A program made the translations under genes and the position numbers. The notes beneath the pieces are model-generated. The model was given only the letters and a program-made list of their open reading frames with translations. It was not told the DNA's origin and ran no database searches. Positions 1 through 9,300 of a DNA stretch of 11,773 nucleotides are shown here, one piece after another. Position 1 is the first letter of the stretch. Each line of letters opens with the position of its first letter. This DNA is from JAFGPL01 sp046485045 (GTDB taxonomy: Bacteria > Bacteroidota > Bacteroidia > Bacteroidales > UBA10428): contig JAWOHT010000238.1 in assembly GCA_046485045.1 (NCBI GenBank), positions 1-11,773 of the forward strand. Reading direction: 5' to 3'.

Positions 1-2
1 GA

Positions 3-428
3 AATACTGCCAAGGTAGAACGCGATAACCTGTTGCAGTATATTGCCCCGCAAGACCTGAAAGCCTTTGGACTGATACCCGAAATTATCGGCAGACTGCC
101 CGTACTTACGTACCTGCACCCGCTTGATCGTACTGCCTTGCGCAATATCCTTACCGAACCTAAAAATGCCATTATTAAACAATATTTAAAATTATTTAAA
201 ATTGATGGCATTGAACTTGAGTTCGAAAAAGATGTACTTGAGTACATTGTAGACAAAGCCATAGAATATAAGCTCGGGGCACGCGGGTTGCGCTCTATCT
301 GCGAACATATCATGATAGACGCTATGTTTGAACTTCCTTCGGGTGCAACAAAAATAATGGTTGTGTCAAAAAAATATGCCGAAGAAAAACTTGAAAAAGT
401 GAATATAAAAAGATTAAAAGTTGCCTGA
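3..428 (+). CDS. clpX: ATP-dependent Clp protease ATP-binding subunit ClpX, C-terminal part (5' end outside window)
   Basis: The reading frame is open from the window edge and gives the last 141 residues of ClpX, a family of about 400-430 residues. ClpX is the hexameric AAA+ unfoldase that recognises tagged substrates, unfolds them with ATP and feeds them to the ClpP protease in the cytoplasm. Visible family signatures are the segment GLIPEIIGRLP followed by a conserved TEPKNAIIKQY stretch, then the sensor-2 motif GARGLRS, whose Arg contacts nucleotide in AAA+ proteins, and a closing ELPSG segment. The zinc-binding domain, Walker A/B motifs and the ClpP-contacting IGF loop would lie upstream of the window. 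The stop is TGA at 426-428. No clear hairpin plus T-run terminator follows. The gene appears intact where visible and matches its surroundings in base composition. The assignment is firm. Confidence 0.96.
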   Translation, partial: NTAKVERDNLLQYIAPQDLKAFGLIPEIIGRLPVLTYLHPLDRTALRNILTEPKNAIIKQYLKLFKIDGIELEFEKDVLEYIVDKAIEYKLGARGLRSICEHIMIDAMFELPSGATKIMVVSKKYAEEKLEKVNIKRLKVA

Positions 429-507
429 TATACCGCATTCATCTTCATTTTCCAACCTTGTATTGATATTACTTCCTGACAATAATCGGAATTTTTTGAG
501 AAAATAA

Positions 508-538
508 TTTGAGTTAGAATTTTTTTTTCTTAGCTTTC
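508..538 (+). promoter_or_regulatory. Candidate Bacteroidota-type promoter of the three-gene surface operon
   Basis: A -33 element TTTG (508-511) is followed after 19 bases by TAGCTTTC (531-538). The latter matches seven of eight positions of the phylum's -7 consensus TAnnTTTG. The spacing is the usual one. Transcription would begin near 545, giving a 5' leader of about 85 bases before the ATG at 631 that contains the hairpin at 557-588. The region between clpX and the operon is AT-rich, so a chance match is possible. Confidence 0.5.
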
Positions 539-556
539 TGACTGTTTTTCTATTTA

Positions 557-588
557 TCCGGTATTATTCATGTAATGAATAATCCGGA
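557..588. repeat. Inverted repeat / hairpin between clpX and the surface operon
   Basis: The arm TCCGGTATTATTCAT (557-571) pairs with ATGAATAATCCGGA (575-588) across the 3-base loop GTA. The stem is 14 base pairs with one bulged T at 562. No T-run follows on either strand, so it does not look like a simple intrinsic terminator. If the promoter at 508-538 is used, the hairpin lies in the 5' untranslated leader about 42 bases before the start codon. It could act as an mRNA-stabilising structure, a protein operator, or a weak clpX transcript end. None of these can be decided from sequence. Confidence 0.6.
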
Positions 589-630
589 CGGATGTTCTTT
601 GAGCTGAAGTTCCTATATCATATTATAGCC

Positions 631-3600
631 ATGAAAAAACTAATTCAATCCTCAGTTCTTTTATTTTGTTACTGTCAGATCGTTTGCGCACAGGTAAGCC
701 TCAATCTGGTGCTTCGTACTCCAACTCCTTCTGATCTCTCCGAATGGCAAAAAGATCCTTCAATTGCTCAGCTGGTTGTAACTAATGTTTCTCAGGCAAA
801 TTTTCCTAATTCATATTTTACTGTCAGAATCATCAATGAAAAGGGTGTCGAAGTTGTCAATACACCCAAAAATAACCGGCTAATACCAAGTGTTAATATA
901 CCTTCGGGACCTGGAACAACCTTATTAAATGGCCCTCAAATACTTAATGTGAATGCCCTTGTTTACGATAGAAGTATAGGTACTATTGCACTTACTACCA
1001 ATTCCATTCCTGAAGGCAATTACCAGATATGTATCAGCGTTTTCGACGAGAACAATAAAAATATCACCACAGGCGAAGAGTATTGCACAAGCTTTTTCAT
1101 TCTTAGTCCCGATCCCCCTATATTAATTTCTCCGGTTGACGATGAAATTGTTACGAATGCATACCCCAACTTTTTTTGGACACCGGTAACAAACATAACT
1201 CCGGGAGTTTTGGTAAAATATAAACTGAAAATATGTCCTGTTTTTGCAGGCCAGACACCCAGGACCGCGATTGAAAGCAATCCGGTTCTTTTGGAAAAAA
1301 ACGATATTTTTAATTCTTCCTACCAATACCTTCCATCCGACTTACCAATAGATTATTTCGCTTCAGCATTAAGGTATGTATGGATAGTGCAGGCATTTGA
1401 CCAAAACGGTAAACCGGCTACCCGTAATCAGGGTAAAAGCGAGATTGCAACATTTCAAATTCCGGAAACCAGAACACCTGCAATGACAATTACTAACATA
1501 TACCCTGCCAATAACGATACAATACCCTGGGATACACCTCACCTTATAACCCGGTTTTCACCATATACCGATAATATCCGTAATATAAATATCACTGTCA
1601 GAGTGAAAAAAGAGGGTAGCAGCATTGTCTTATCCAATACACGAAGCATCAGTTTTCCAGGCGGACCCCAAACCAGCCAGGGATTATCTTCTCAGGAAGC
1701 AGCAAGCCTGTTGATAGTAAACCTTGATAACAACCGTAATTTTCCTGAATGGATGAATTATCTGGAGCATGGAACCAAATATAACTGGAATGCAGAAGTA
1801 ACTTTTACTTTCGATGATGGCACTACTCTTAATGCATCATCCGGGGAGAATTCATTCATTAAAGGATTCAGAAAACCTGCAATAACATCGCCCAAAAATG
1901 ATACTTCGGTAAAAGCAGGAGTAAAAATAAATGTATCATTCCAGGTTCCAAGGCCTTCAACATTGAACTTTGTTAATAATGATGCTCTTACTAATACCGC
2001 ATTTCACGGTTACAATGCCTTTGCAACTGCTACAGGTAAGTTTTCAGCAGAATTTTCCAAAACAGAGTCATTTGACTCCGTTTTTCGTTCTCAAACTATC
2101 CAAATACCTACTGAAGAGGCATATAGTTCAGGTAATAATTGCGACGACCTTTTTAATGTTATCAACAAACAGATAGAAGGGATAAGTGATACAGGACTCT
2201 ACTACTGGAGGATTAATTACCTTGGAGCATCTGATGTAAAATATTATTCCAGTCCTATCAGGACATTGCGCATCACCCCTGCTACCTCGGCCGGATGTTT
2301 CGAAATGCAGGTTGAATCTCCGCCCAACAATGGAACATGGACAACCAATAAAAACCCGCGGTTTGCAGTTTCTGTCAATCCACAAATCAACAAACCGGCT
2401 ATAACAGATGGAAGGATTAAGGTGTGGAAAATGATTTCAGTTTCGGAAAACTTTACCGAAGTGAAAAGCAGAAAAACTGTTCTCGACACCACCTTCACAG
2501 GAAACGACAATTCAAAAATTTATGCATATTCCACCGATATGATGGGCTATACCCGTTACGACCTGAATTTTATCAATGGCGATTCATCATCTGTAACCTT
2601 TACAGCTGATTCTGCTGCTTCTTATCTTTGGAATTTTCAGCTTAAATACCAAAAAGATTCAATACGAACTGATAAAAAATTATGTGATACCTCATTTGTA
2701 AACTCAAACGACGGTATTTTCACTGTGTCGCCCGCACCGGCCGACAGCGGCTCATGCCCTGGAGATTGTTTTTCTGCCGAACCAACAAACCGTACTCCTT
2801 CAACACAAACCTTTGCTGCCGATAGTGTTATAAAAATCGGCCAGTTTAAACTCAAATTAAAAACAGTATCAGGTACCGGTAGTTCATTATCGGGAGAGGG
2901 GTCGATTGATGTGCCATATTTCAGGGGGGATATTCTGGTTGAATTTAACGGCATTAAAGTAAACACCAATAACGAAGTGTATGAAGGTGAGGTATTTGGC
3001 AAAATTGCAGAAGATGCACCCTATACAAAACCTGAAGCGAATGACTTTGAAGGCAAAGCTTTAAGTTTTACCCACGACAAATTAAAATTCAAAACAATAC
3101 ATGAATACTCCAGCAGTTCTGGCCGTCTGGTTAGCGGATTAATCAGTTCAACTCCGGTGGCATTACCGATAGGTTTTGACCACGATTATGACGGATATAA
3201 AGTAGTTGCCGGTATTATAGGGATGAAGTTTACCCCAACACAGGCAGTGTTGAATGCTGCTACCTATGTAGAGTTGCCTGCATTAGGGCCTGATGTTGGT
3301 TTTGGTCTTGGCGCCAAAAATATCTGTTTTCACAAAGACGGCTATTCCGGTAATGGAAAGATTGTAATGTACCTGGCTCAGGATATAGGATACCGGGAAG
3401 AAGGCACATGGAGTTTCTTATTTAAAGCGCCAACACCAACTGATTCAGGAACATATATGATTTTCGACTGCAAACAGTTTAAGGAATTTGTTATAGCTGC
3501 CGATGTAGAATTCCCGCGCTCATGGCTGAAGCCCGTACCCGATAATGATCCGGAAAAACTGGTAAAAGCCAGCTTTAAAACCCGTGCTGCCAAAAGTGGA

Positions 3601-6600
3601 AACGGGTGGCAATGGTTAGCCAGCGCTAACTTAGATGAATGTGAGATAACCGGGGCTAACGGTTTTAAGATGCAGGTTCAGGAAATGGTTTTTGATTATT
3701 CATCCATACAAAATCCTACCGGGATGACTTTCCCCGCTAATTATTCAGGCACAACCACCAACGAATGGAAGGGTTTTTATATTAAGAGGGCAGCTATCAC
3801 ACTTCCGGATAAATTAAAAACCTTTGAAAATACCAGCCCCATTATTTCGGTAAATAATATGATTATTGACAGAACAGGGTTTACTGCTGGTTTTCGGGCC
3901 GAAAATGTCATTCAGTATCCTAAAGGAAATTTTGGCGATTGGGGAGCAAGTATCGATACTATTGGAGTTAATCTGGTAAGCAGCTCATTTCAATCGGGTT
4001 CGATTAAAGGAAGAATCAAAGTTTCAGTTATTGACTCATCATTGATTTATTCAGGTATTATATCAAGACCTGCGGGAGGAGGCAATTTAAAATACCTCTT
4101 CTCAATATATCCGAAAGATACCGTTAAGGCAGATATCTGGAAGGCCAAACTATATTTGAACCCGACATCAAGAATAGAACTGGGTGATACCTCTGGCAAA
4201 TTTGTGGCACAGGCGCTATTTAACGGAAAATTTACTTTGGATGGCGATGTTGGAGGCATTTCCAAGTTAGGCTTTAAAGGAGTTACATTCGAAGGATTTA
4301 AAGTGATGACTATAAGTCCCTATATTGAAAAAGGCAACTGGAGTTTTGCAAGCCCGCAGCACAGCATGGCAGGGTTCCCGGTATCCATTAATAATCTGAA
4401 TATTGTTACCGGAGACAGGGGAGGAACGATGGGTGCCGGTATCCAGTTTAATCTGAATATTGGTCTTCAGTCCGGATCAAATGCCATAAGCGGTACCACA
4501 ACACTAAGTGTTTGGGGTAAGATGTCTTCAGGTTCTGGTCCGCAACGGTTTGTTTTCGATGGGATTGATCTCGATTCAATAGGTATAAACGCCGATTTGG
4601 GTACTGTGAAAATAGCAGGAGGAATAAGATTATATAATTCGCATGCTGTATTTGGAGATGGGTTCAAGGGTGCAATAAGCGCTACTTTTATTGACCAGAT
4701 TGCGGTATCGGCAACTGCTCAATTTGGTGCTGTAAATAATTACCGGTACTGGTATGTTGATGCAAAAGCAATCTTCAGCACAGGTATTCCCATTTTCAGC
4801 GGAGTTGGTATTTATGGTTTTGGCGGTGGGGCATGGTATCACATGCGAAAAAGCGGAACAACAGATTTAGCGTCAACTCCATCTGCCCCGGATAACAGCG
4901 CTACAGCTGGAATAACCAACTCTGGTTACAGTTATGTTCCTGACAAGAATGTGGAATTTGGTTTTATGGCTATGGTGGTTATCGGTACACACCCATCACC
5001 CGAAGCATTTAACGGCGATGTAGGACTTGAAGCACAGTTTCTTTCAGGCGGAGGCATAGGTACCATTACAGTAACCGGAGAAGGCTATATGCTTTGCAGC
5101 GTTGCCAACCGCTCAAGCGCCAAGATTCGTGCAACCGTAAATATGGAGTATAATTTTCCGTTAAAAACTTTTCATGGAGTGTTCAACGTTACCATAAATG
5201 CCTCTCCTTTAACCGGAGGCGGTCAAATGGTTATGCATTTTTCTCCCGACCTCTGGTATATAAAAATCGGCGAACCATCAAACCGTGTTAATATAAGTCT
5301 TTCAAGTTGGCTGACAGTTGACGGCTATTTTATGGTTGGACAGAATTTACCAGCTCCGCCCCCATTACCTGCTGAAATTCAGAGTTTATTTCCAGCATGG
5401 AGCAGCAGTCCGCGAAATTCTGCAATTGAAATCGGCGATGGTTTTGCTTTTGGAGCAAGTGCCGGATTCAACACTGGCAGGCAAACCTTCCTGATTTTTT
5501 ACGGAGAAATTTCAGCAATAATTGGATTTGATTTTGCACTTCTCAATTACGGAACCGGAACAAACTGTGAAGGAATGACAGGGTCTATGGGCGTAAACGG
5601 CTGGTATGCCATGGGGCAGATATACGCCTATTTAGCTGCCGCTATCGGTATTCATGTTGATTTATGGTTCGTGGAAGGCGATTTTGAAATATTAAGCCTT
5701 CGCGTAGGTGCAGCTCTTCAGGGAGCCGGACCTAATCCTACCTGGGTAAAAGGTATAGTAGGTGGACAATACCGGATACTTGGCGGTGCAATTAAAGGGA
5801 ATTGCAGTTTTCAGTTTAAAAAGGGGACCGAATGTATGCCTGTAGTTGAAAGTCCCCTTTCACGTATTGACCTGATAGCAGATATAGACCCTGTTAATGG
5901 TAAAACAAATGTTGATGTGCTTTCCGAACCCCAGGTTGCCCTTAATTTTGAACTTGAAACTCCTTTTGAATTACAGGAAATGCCAACAGGTAGTGAGTCT
6001 TCAAGGATACGGATTTTCAGGATCAAATTGGATGACTTTAAATTACAGACAGTATCAGAAAACAATTTGGTTTCTGGGACAAAAGTTGTTGCACCCGATA
6101 AATTTTCTGTATATTATTCTCCGCATGAAATGCTTACGGGATATACATTTTATCGGTTTACCGCTTCGGCTTTTGGTGAAGAACATATTTCCGGAGCATG
6201 GAAACCAGCTGTTAAGAATGACGGAACATTAATTAAACAAACTGTTCAGTCAGTCTTTAAAACAGGCCCTGCTCCAAACGTTATCCCGCCAAATAATGTT
6301 GCTTACACTTATCCGGTAAGTTCTCACAACTATTTCTTACAGAATGAGTGCCGGGTTGGCATGATTCAGCTGATTTCAGGCCAGAATGACCTGTTTACTG
6401 CCAGGCCTCAGTTCGATTTAGATTTAACAGCCCGGTTCATTCCCATCGACTTTAACCTTCAACCTGTTGAGGTACCATATACTTATAATCCTGCATCGAG
6501 AAGGGTATACTTTGACATCCCGCCACTGCTGAATAATAAATCTTATTATTTACAGATTATTAAAAAAGAAACCTATCAGGGCTCAGATCCTTTGTTTAAC

Positions 6601-7560
6601 ATACAGGATATTTCAGACTTTATGGAAGGTGGAGGATATCAGACGCATACTATGGTTGAAAGGTTGATGTTTAGTTCCTCAACATCAAATTTATACATCA
6701 ATCAGCGGAGAATTTCTGCAACCCGTGTTAAATCAGGTGAAAGGCTATTATATGTTTACTCCTTTAAAACAAGTAATTTCAATACATTACAGGCCAAGCT
6801 AAGTACTTTCAACTATGTCTCCACTGAGTCATCAATTCTACCGAACAATTTTGAATTGCACACTGCCAAATATGAGGGTGCAGAGCACTTTGGCCACAGT
6901 GATTTCAGACCGATAGTATGGGTAAGATCAGGTACAACCCATAAATTCGGGCCATTGGTAAAAATAATCGGACATGAAAGAACTTCGGCATGGCATAATA
7001 CATTTACCAACCCGAAAATATACGGAGATATTCAATGGCTGAGAAACAAAGGTTGGTGGAGTGGTACGGTAAAATATGAACAGTACCTCAGTAACCCTTC
7101 ACTTGATTTTGTTGAAGTATCTTTCAATAGTTATACATTGACTGCAAACGACATTGTCAATTTGCTTTCAGGTTCTTCCACATCTACCGGTAGTAATGTT
7201 TCCGGCTCTTCAGGCGGAACTTTTATACCCGGCGGTATAGCAGGTACATCTTTTTCCGGTTTACAAACATCAGTATTTGGAACTCAATCGGCGCCTGCCC
7301 CAAATATTACTATTAAGTATTGTCATGGAATTATTGTCCCTGCAGATTTTTTGACTTTAAGAGTCCGGGCAATCAATGTTTTATCAAATTTTTATATTGT
7401 TAAATCAAATTCTGATAAAACAAGGTTAAATACTATCATAGCAAGACCTTATCAATTAATGCTCAGAGGTAATTATCCACTGAAATATTATTATAATTAT
7501 AATGGATGTCTGGGGGTAGATGATGCTGCCCCAACAATCTCAAAACCGTTTATTTATTAA
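631..7560 (+). CDS. Giant secreted beta-rich protein with TANFOR-like N-terminal domain (2309 aa), function unknown
   Basis: The start at 631 is preferred over the in-frame ATG at 592 because it begins directly with a clean signal peptide (MKKLIQ..., hydrophobic core 8-18, cleavage VCA|Q at 20/21). Residues 22-161 resemble the N-terminal domain of Bacteroidota TANFOR-type proteins, ending in the pattern PEGNYQICISVFD then PPILISP. Residues 162-700 hold several Ig/FN3-like segments beginning with motifs such as PPILISPVDDE, KPAITSPKND (near 415) and VESPPNNGTW (near 560). After a Cys pair (C709, C713), about 1000 residues are Gly-, Ser- and beta-strand-rich. A Pro-rich linker (1571-1583) and a GWYAMGQIYAYL block (from 1657) with C1646, C1725 and C1735 follow. 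FN3-like segments come next, with a Ser/Gly linker near 2180-2225. There is no membrane anchor and no clear type IX sorting domain. The role is unknown; surface scaffold or adhesin is inference. It is first in an operon with the barrel and FN3 genes. Confidence 0.88.
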   Translation: MKKLIQSSVLLFCYCQIVCAQVSLNLVLRTPTPSDLSEWQKDPSIAQLVVTNVSQANFPNSYFTVRIINEKGVEVVNTPKNNRLIPSVNIPSGPGTTLLNGPQILNVNALVYDRSIGTIALTTNSIPEGNYQICISVFDENNKNITTGEEYCTSFFILSPDPPILISPVDDEIVTNAYPNFFWTPVTNITPGVLVKYKLKICPVFAGQTPRTAIESNPVLLEKNDIFNSSYQYLPSDLPIDYFASALRYVWIVQAFDQNGKPATRNQGKSEIATFQIPETRTPAMTITNIYPANNDTIPWDTPHLITRFSPYTDNIRNINITVRVKKEGSSIVLSNTRSISFPGGPQTSQGLSSQEAASLLIVNLDNNRNFPEWMNYLEHGTKYNWNAEVTFTFDDGTTLNASSGENSFIKGFRKPAITSPKNDTSVKAGVKINVSFQVPRPSTLNFVNNDALTNTAFHGYNAFATATGKFSAEFSKTESFDSVFRSQTIQIPTEEAYSSGNNCDDLFNVINKQIEGISDTGLYYWRINYLGASDVKYYSSPIRTLRITPATSAGCFEMQVESPPNNGTWTTNKNPRFAVSVNPQINKPAITDGRIKVWKMISVSENFTEVKSRKTVLDTTFTGNDNSKIYAYSTDMMGYTRYDLNFINGDSSSVTFTADSAASYLWNFQLKYQKDSIRTDKKLCDTSFVNSNDGIFTVSPAPADSGSCPGDCFSAEPTNRTPSTQTFAADSVIKIGQFKLKLKTVSGTGSSLSGEGSIDVPYFRGDILVEFNGIKVNTNNEVYEGEVFGKIAEDAPYTKPEANDFEGKALSFTHDKLKFKTIHEYSSSSGRLVSGLISSTPVALPIGFDHDYDGYKVVAGIIGMKFTPTQAVLNAATYVELPALGPDVGFGLGAKNICFHKDGYSGNGKIVMYLAQDIGYREEGTWSFLFKAPTPTDSGTYMIFDCKQFKEFVIAADVEFPRSWLKPVPDNDPEKLVKASFKTRAAKSGNGWQWLASANLDECEITGANGFKMQVQEMVFDYSSIQNPTGMTFPANYSGTTTNEWKGFYIKRAAITLPDKLKTFENTSPIISVNNMIIDRTGFTAGFRAENVIQYPKGNFGDWGASIDTIGVNLVSSSFQSGSIKGRIKVSVIDSSLIYSGIISRPAGGGNLKYLFSIYPKDTVKADIWKAKLYLNPTSRIELGDTSGKFVAQALFNGKFTLDGDVGGISKLGFKGVTFEGFKVMTISPYIEKGNWSFASPQHSMAGFPVSINNLNIVTGDRGGTMGAGIQFNLNIGLQSGSNAISGTTTLSVWGKMSSGSGPQRFVFDGIDLDSIGINADLGTVKIAGGIRLYNSHAVFGDGFKGAISATFIDQIAVSATAQFGAVNNYRYWYVDAKAIFSTGIPIFSGVGIYGFGGGAWYHMRKSGTTDLASTPSAPDNSATAGITNSGYSYVPDKNVEFGFMAMVVIGTHPSPEAFNGDVGLEAQFLSGGGIGTITVTGEGYMLCSVANRSSAKIRATVNMEYNFPLKTFHGVFNVTINASPLTGGGQMVMHFSPDLWYIKIGEPSNRVNISLSSWLTVDGYFMVGQNLPAPPPLPAEIQSLFPAWSSSPRNSAIEIGDGFAFGASAGFNTGRQTFLIFYGEISAIIGFDFALLNYGTGTNCEGMTGSMGVNGWYAMGQIYAYLAAAIGIHVDLWFVEGDFEILSLRVGAALQGAGPNPTWVKGIVGGQYRILGGAIKGNCSFQFKKGTECMPVVESPLSRIDLIADIDPVNGKTNVDVLSEPQVALNFELETPFELQEMPTGSESSRIRIFRIKLDDFKLQTVSENNLVSGTKVVAPDKFSVYYSPHEMLTGYTFYRFTASAFGEEHISGAWKPAVKNDGTLIKQTVQSVFKTGPAPNVIPPNNVAYTYPVSSHNYFLQNECRVGMIQLISGQNDLFTARPQFDLDLTARFIPIDFNLQPVEVPYTYNPASRRVYFDIPPLLNNKSYYLQIIKKETYQGSDPLFNIQDISDFMEGGGYQTHTMVERLMFSSSTSNLYINQRRISATRVKSGERLLYVYSFKTSNFNTLQAKLSTFNYVSTESSILPNNFELHTAKYEGAEHFGHSDFRPIVWVRSGTTHKFGPLVKIIGHERTSAWHNTFTNPKIYGDIQWLRNKGWWSGTVKYEQYLSNPSLDFVEVSFNSYTLTANDIVNLLSGSSTSTGSNVSGSSGGTFIPGGIAGTSFSGLQTSVFGTQSAPAPNITIKYCHGIIVPADFLTLRVRAINVLSNFYIVKSNSDKTRLNTIIARPYQLMLRGNYPLKYYYNYNGCLGVDDAAPTISKPFIY

Positions 7561-7599
7561 AAGTCATTGTCGGTTTTATAAGTATAAATTGATAAATAA

Positions 7600-9279
7600 A
7601 TGAAAGCAGCAACAAAAATTCAGACAAAAATCCTGAATAGCAGTATTGAAAAGATAATCCTAAGGTTACAGTTTCTTATTACATGCTTGATAATTTTTTC
7701 TTCTACATTATTTTCACAGGAACGTAAAGGGGTTATCAAATTTGGAGGTTCAGCAAATATTTCGAATAATTTTTATTCGGCAAACGGTATCGATCCGCGT
7801 CAGCCGGATAACATGTTAACGGGCATTTTTCGCGCAAATATTACCCTTTTTGACCAGATACAGCTTCCTTTTGAACTATATCTGTCAACTCAGCAAACCC
7901 GTTTTCAACAACCTTTCAACCAGTTTGGGGTGAGTCCAAGGATATCAAACTGGCTTACACTGCATGGAGGTTACTTTTCTACTCAGTTATCCGATTTATC
8001 CTTTGGTGATTTACGCATGCTGGGAGGAGGGTTTGAGTTGACTCCGGGCAACTTTCGGTTAAAAGGGTTATACGGTCGAACACGCCAGGCAACAGATGCC
8101 AGCATCGAAAATTATATGCCCGACATATACCGGCAACATGCCTATGCAGTATCAGTAGGATATGGAGATGAATCGAAAACATTTATTAACCTCAATTTTT
8201 TTCACGCAGTTGATGATTCAGGGTCGATAAAAAGCGACTCAGCAAAAGTAACACCCAACGAAAACCTTGTAAGCACGGTAAGTTTCGGGTTACGGTTAAG
8301 CCCGAAAATTCACGTAAAAGGTGAGGCCGGCTTATCTGTATTCTCTGCCAACACAGCTGCTGATAAACTGGAAAATTTCTCAGCCCCCTCATTTTTTTTT
8401 ACACCTAATATATCGTCAAGAACTGACGGGGCAGCTAAACTGAACATAAATATCATGCCTTCAAATAGCTGGTCGGTAATTCTTTCTTCGCAATGGATAG
8501 GTCCGGGATTCACTACTCTGGGATATGCCCTTATGCCCAATGATGTCTTAGAGTTTACTTTATCGCCTAATGCACGATTATTTAAAAATAAACTTAATCT
8601 GCGTTCCAGGGCCGGAATCAGGATGAATAATCTTCGGGGAAACAGGTTATCAACCACCAGCAGATTTACCGGTTCATTTGCAGCCAACTGGCAGGTAAAT
8701 AAAAAATTCGGACTTGATGCAAATTATAACAACAATGTGATTCAATCTGCACATGTCAACGATACATTAAGATTATCCAATATCTTCAGCTCTTATTCCC
8801 TCTCGCCAAGATTTTTATTTGATGGTTTCGGAGGGACTAACAATCTCATCTTTACCTATTCATTTCAGGATGTTTCTGATAAAAATGCTTACACTTCGGT
8901 AATTACAGATAACCGCAGTCATTCTTTATCTACTATTCATTCTTTGACATTTCTCACATCATGGTCATTTACTACCACTATCCTTTATAATTCTGCAAAA
9001 CTTTCTGCTTTTAACACCCGCATTGTTCATATCAGTGAAACTGTTGGAAGAAGATTTTTCAATAATAAATTAACTCTTTCTGCCAGTACAGGTGTGAATT
9101 TCGTAAAAACCACGTCTAAAGATTCTCAACTGGTATTCAGGTTAAATGCAGCATATACATTAAATAAGTTTGGAAATCTGAGTTTCAATATTTCGAACAG
9201 CAATTATAACGGCACTGGTATAACTTCGCAATCATACAACGAATTATACGGCAGTATTCAGTACAGTATAAATTTTTAG
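7600..9279 (+). CDS. Outer-membrane beta-barrel protein, uncharacterised (559 aa)
   Basis: A rather long N-region precedes a hydrophobic stretch (residues 19-38), with predicted cleavage LFS|Q at 39/40. The mature protein is almost entirely alternating polar/hydrophobic strands of 8-12 residues separated by short turns rich in Asn, Asp and Gly. It ends in GSIQYSINF with a terminal Phe, the classic outer-membrane insertion signal of beta-barrel proteins. A segment near residues 110-165 (SPRISNWLTLHGGY ... GGGFELTPGNFRLKGLYGR) recalls barrel proteins I associate with Bacteroidota surface loci, but I cannot name the family. No TonB box or plug domain is visible, so it is not a typical TonB-dependent receptor. 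It starts 39 bases after the giant gene's stop and is probably cotranscribed. A pore, anchor or export role for its neighbours is inference. The ATG at 7600 has no Shine-Dalgarno sequence, as is usual in this phylum. Confidence 0.85.
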   Translation: MKAATKIQTKILNSSIEKIILRLQFLITCLIIFSSTLFSQERKGVIKFGGSANISNNFYSANGIDPRQPDNMLTGIFRANITLFDQIQLPFELYLSTQQTRFQQPFNQFGVSPRISNWLTLHGGYFSTQLSDLSFGDLRMLGGGFELTPGNFRLKGLYGRTRQATDASIENYMPDIYRQHAYAVSVGYGDESKTFINLNFFHAVDDSGSIKSDSAKVTPNENLVSTVSFGLRLSPKIHVKGEAGLSVFSANTAADKLENFSAPSFFFTPNISSRTDGAAKLNINIMPSNSWSVILSSQWIGPGFTTLGYALMPNDVLEFTLSPNARLFKNKLNLRSRAGIRMNNLRGNRLSTTSRFTGSFAANWQVNKKFGLDANYNNNVIQSAHVNDTLRLSNIFSSYSLSPRFLFDGFGGTNNLIFTYSFQDVSDKNAYTSVITDNRSHSLSTIHSLTFLTSWSFTTTILYNSAKLSAFNTRIVHISETVGRRFFNNKLTLSASTGVNFVKTTSKDSQLVFRLNAAYTLNKFGNLSFNISNSNYNGTGITSQSYNELYGSIQYSINF

Positions 9280-9300
9280 AAACTAACTAAATCATATAGA

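Noticed and set aside
592..630. ATG at 592 as start of the giant protein, giving 13 extra residues
   Set aside because: The extra residues put a charged, non-signal stretch before a perfect signal peptide that starts at 631, and the 592 codon lies four bases after a strong hairpin.
2637..3002. Open frame of 121 codons on the minus strand inside the giant gene
   Set aside because: It is fully antisense to the giant protein, shows no family motif, and has no promoter or context.
5897..6232. Overlapping + strand frame of 111 codons within the giant gene
   Set aside because: It is an out-of-phase reading of real coding sequence, with composition unlike a protein and no homology signal by eye.
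7150..7560. Type IX secretion C-terminal sorting domain in the giant protein
   Set aside because: The C-terminus ends in GVDDAAPTISKPFIY without the usual beta-sandwich pattern (PNP...V ... G.Y...) of sorting domains. The FN3 protein lacks it too.
8310..8687. Open frame of 125 codons on the minus strand inside the barrel gene
   Set aside because: It lies antisense to a coherent beta-barrel gene, has no recognisable domain, and is typical of shadow frames.
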